DNA of 64,000 nt from CAVXHQ01 sp963761735 (lineage in GTDB: Bacteria; Pseudomonadota; Alphaproteobacteria; Rhodobacterales; Rhodobacteraceae), in assembly GCA_963761735.1 (NCBI GenBank), contig CAVXHQ010000007.1, positions 310,001-374,000 of the forward strand. The letters are read 5' to 3'. Position numbers and translations under genes: made by a program. Positions 62,450 to 64,000 of this stretch are shown one piece after another. Each line of letters opens with the position of its first letter. Position 1 is the first letter of the stretch. The notes beneath the pieces are model-generated. The model did not search any database. It was not told where the DNA came from and was given only the letters and a program-made list of their open reading frames with translations.

Positions 62450-64000
62450 ATGCAATTCGAACGCAATCTGTCACCATCGGACCGGGGCGAAGACATACGC
62501 GCCCTGCAACACGCACTCGCGGAGCTTGACTTTTCCGAGGTCGCGTTGTCCGGCGTGTTCGGTCCCGACACCTATGACGCGGTGCGCGAGTTTCAGCGCC
62601 GGCATGGGCTGGCGCCGACCGGCGTGGTCGATCCCGCGACGGCGCGCACCATCGGCGTGGCGCTGTTGGCGCGGCAACGTGACGGCTATTCGGTGTCCGG
62701 ACAGGTGCTCGGGGCCGACGGCGATCCGCTGGTGGACGGGATCGTCACGCTTCACGAGCAACGCCTGCGCAGCACGCCGCTGATCGGACGCGCCGAACTG
62801 GGGCGCGAGGGCCGGTTCCGCATCGACTATCCCGCACCCGAAAACGGACCGGTCAGCCTGATCCTGCAGGTGCGGGCCGCAAGCGGCGCCGAACTCGCGC
62901 GTTCGCAGGTGATCTGCAGACCCGGCCCGGACGAAACCGTCACGATCCTCGTCGGCGGTCCGGGGCGGTCGGCGCCTGCCGAGTTTACGATGCTGGAGCG
63001 CGCCGTGAGGCCGGTCCTGCGCCAGGATAACGTCGCTCCGGAAGCTCTGTCGGAGACGGACCTCGCCCTGATCGCCTGCCGGGTGACGGTCGAGCCGGAC
63101 CTTCTGTCGGCCTATGCCGACGGGGCGCGGCTGGCGGCAGCGGCCCGCATCGATCACGCGGCAGCCTACGCTCTGGTGCGCCGGGGCCTCAGCCCAGGGT
63201 TGCCCGCGCTTTTGTCAGAACCTGCGGCGCGGCTGCGGCGCCGTTTGTCGGCGGCGGGCGATGCGGGCCAGATCGCGCCACTGGCCGATGCGGCGGTTGC
63301 GGATGTCCTGCGCCGGATCGACGAACTGCGCTTCGAGCAGGCCTTTGCCCGGCCCGGGCGGCCCGACGCGCACTCCCTGTCCGACCTGCTGACGGCCGGC
63401 CGGGTGTCGCGCGCCGGGCAGGAGCGCATCGTGGCTGCGTTTCTTGCGCAAGACGGTGCGGCGCAAGACGTCTGGGACGGGCTGCGCGCCGCAGGCACGG
63501 TGGACGGTGACACGGTTGCGCGCGCGCAGGTGGCGCTGCAGATCGGCGCGCTGACCCGCAATCATATCCCGCTGGTCGAGCGGATACTGGCGCGCCACGG
63601 GCCTGTTCAGGCCGCCGACCTCGTCGGACTGTCGCACGCGGCGTGGCTGGATCTGATCGCGGGAACCGACGGCGCCGGCGTGCCTGCCGGGGTGCCGGGC
63701 GAGACCGACGCCAGCCGACAGGAGCTTTACGCCACGGTGATCGAGGCGGCGCTGGAACAGGAAAATCCGGCGGCCTTCCTCGGGGCACGGCTTGCCGAGG
63801 ACGCAGAGGGTTTTCAGGGGAGCGACGCCGTCGCCACCTTCCTGAGCCGCAATGCCGATTTCGATCTGGACCGGGATCGATACGATGCCTACGTCGGGAC
63901 ACATGGCACCGACGTGCTGGACGGCATCCCGAATCTGGACGATCTGCCGATTGCCCTGCGCTCTGTATCGCGGATCTCGGCACTTGCCGGTCCGTATCGC
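62450..64000 (+). CDS. TcA-like toxin subunit with peptidoglycan-binding N-terminus, partial
   Basis: Open from ATG at 62450 to the window end (517 codons seen). Residues about 10-70 form a peptidoglycan-binding domain (DIRALQHALAELDFSEVALS, VFGPDTYDAVREFQRRHGLA). A carboxypeptidase-regulatory-like beta-sandwich follows (YSVSGQVLGADGDPLVDGIV). From about residue 200 a helical part of the kind seen in Tc toxin A subunits follows (YATVIEAALEQENPAAFLGA). TcA forms the injection channel to which the TcB-TcC cocoon docks, so the two genes make one toxin. Start chosen as first ATG; 151 bases separate it from the tcBC stop. Confidence 0.75.
   Translation, partial: MQFERNLSPSDRGEDIRALQHALAELDFSEVALSGVFGPDTYDAVREFQRRHGLAPTGVVDPATARTIGVALLARQRDGYSVSGQVLGADGDPLVDGIVTLHEQRLRSTPLIGRAELGREGRFRIDYPAPENGPVSLILQVRAASGAELARSQVICRPGPDETVTILVGGPGRSAPAEFTMLERAVRPVLRQDNVAPEALSETDLALIACRVTVEPDLLSAYADGARLAAAARIDHAAAYALVRRGLSPGLPALLSEPAARLRRRLSAAGDAGQIAPLADAAVADVLRRIDELRFEQAFARPGRPDAHSLSDLLTAGRVSRAGQERIVAAFLAQDGAAQDVWDGLRAAGTVDGDTVARAQVALQIGALTRNHIPLVERILARHGPVQAADLVGLSHAAWLDLIAGTDGAGVPAGVPGETDASRQELYATVIEAALEQENPAAFLGARLAEDAEGFQGSDAVATFLSRNADFDLDRDRYDAYVGTHGTDVLDGIPNLDDLPIALRSVSRISALAGPYR

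Noticed and set aside
1..64000. CRISPR arrays, tRNA or rRNA genes
   Set aside because: No regularly spaced short repeats and no cloverleaf or ribosomal RNA sequence were recognised by reading; a covariance-model scan would be needed to exclude small RNAs.

Overview
The window looks like a GC-rich accessory replicon or genomic island from an alphaproteobacterium, most likely a Roseobacter-group Rhodobacteraceae member. This rests on Ti/RP4-type conjugation remnants in the arrangement common in that group (Toprim protein, DUF2493, TraG, CopG, TrbI, DUF2274), on IS66 and IS21 elements, and on sugar-ABC and DhaK/DhaL catabolic genes. No rRNA, tRNA or CRISPR array was recognised. Much of the region is assembled from broken pieces: at least eight genes carry a single-base frameshift, an IS insertion or a chimeric junction.

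Layout: 0-2.2 kb is the edge of a wrecked conjugation module (Toprim protein, a DUF2493 gene fused to the 3' end of traG, a CopG protein); its other surviving edge (trbI 3' part, DUF2274) lies at 29.6-30.9 kb. Between them, 2.2-13.6 kb is a defence and toxin-antitoxin island. It holds a DUF1778/GNAT toxin-antitoxin pair, a tyrosine recombinase, a hypothetical gene coupled to a frameshifted HTH-ImmA/IrrE gene, an anti-phage dCTP deaminase with an unknown partner gene, and a three-gene ubiquitin-like operon (multiubiquitin-E2 fusion, JAB-E1 fusion, DUF6527). Divergent from the last is a coupled RHH-GNAT-HTH-ImmA/IrrE operon. 14-29.5 kb carries unrelated metabolic and regulatory genes (GntR, an exported hydrolase, a membrane protein with HTH partner, a HAD phosphatase split by IS66, a dppBC transporter truncated by IS21, NmrA-like, HxlR and epoxide hydrolase genes).

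30.8-53.8 kb is a carbohydrate or polyol catabolic region. A leftward operon (SDR, aldehyde dehydrogenase, Fe-alcohol dehydrogenase) is divergent from a rightward series: two IclR-type regulators, a sugar-binding protein, two RbsA-type ATPases, two RbsC permeases, DhaK, DhaL, a VOC protein and a class I aldolase. The regulators, binding protein and both ATPases are damaged by single-base insertions and by IS66, IS21 and a second IS21-family element, while the permeases and kinase/aldolase genes are intact. Exact 8-bp (IS66, both copies) and 6-bp (second IS21-type) target duplications allow the ancestral genes to be rebuilt in frame.

54.8-64 kb carries a Tc-type toxin locus: a 2499-residue TcB-TcC (SpvB/RHS) fusion followed by a TcA-like gene that begins with a peptidoglycan-binding domain and runs off the window.

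The most interesting unit is the ubiquitin-like operon with its divergent ImmA/IrrE operon at 8.5-13.6 kb. The E2-like domain there has no cysteine at all, so if it acts in conjugation it cannot do so by the usual thioester route.
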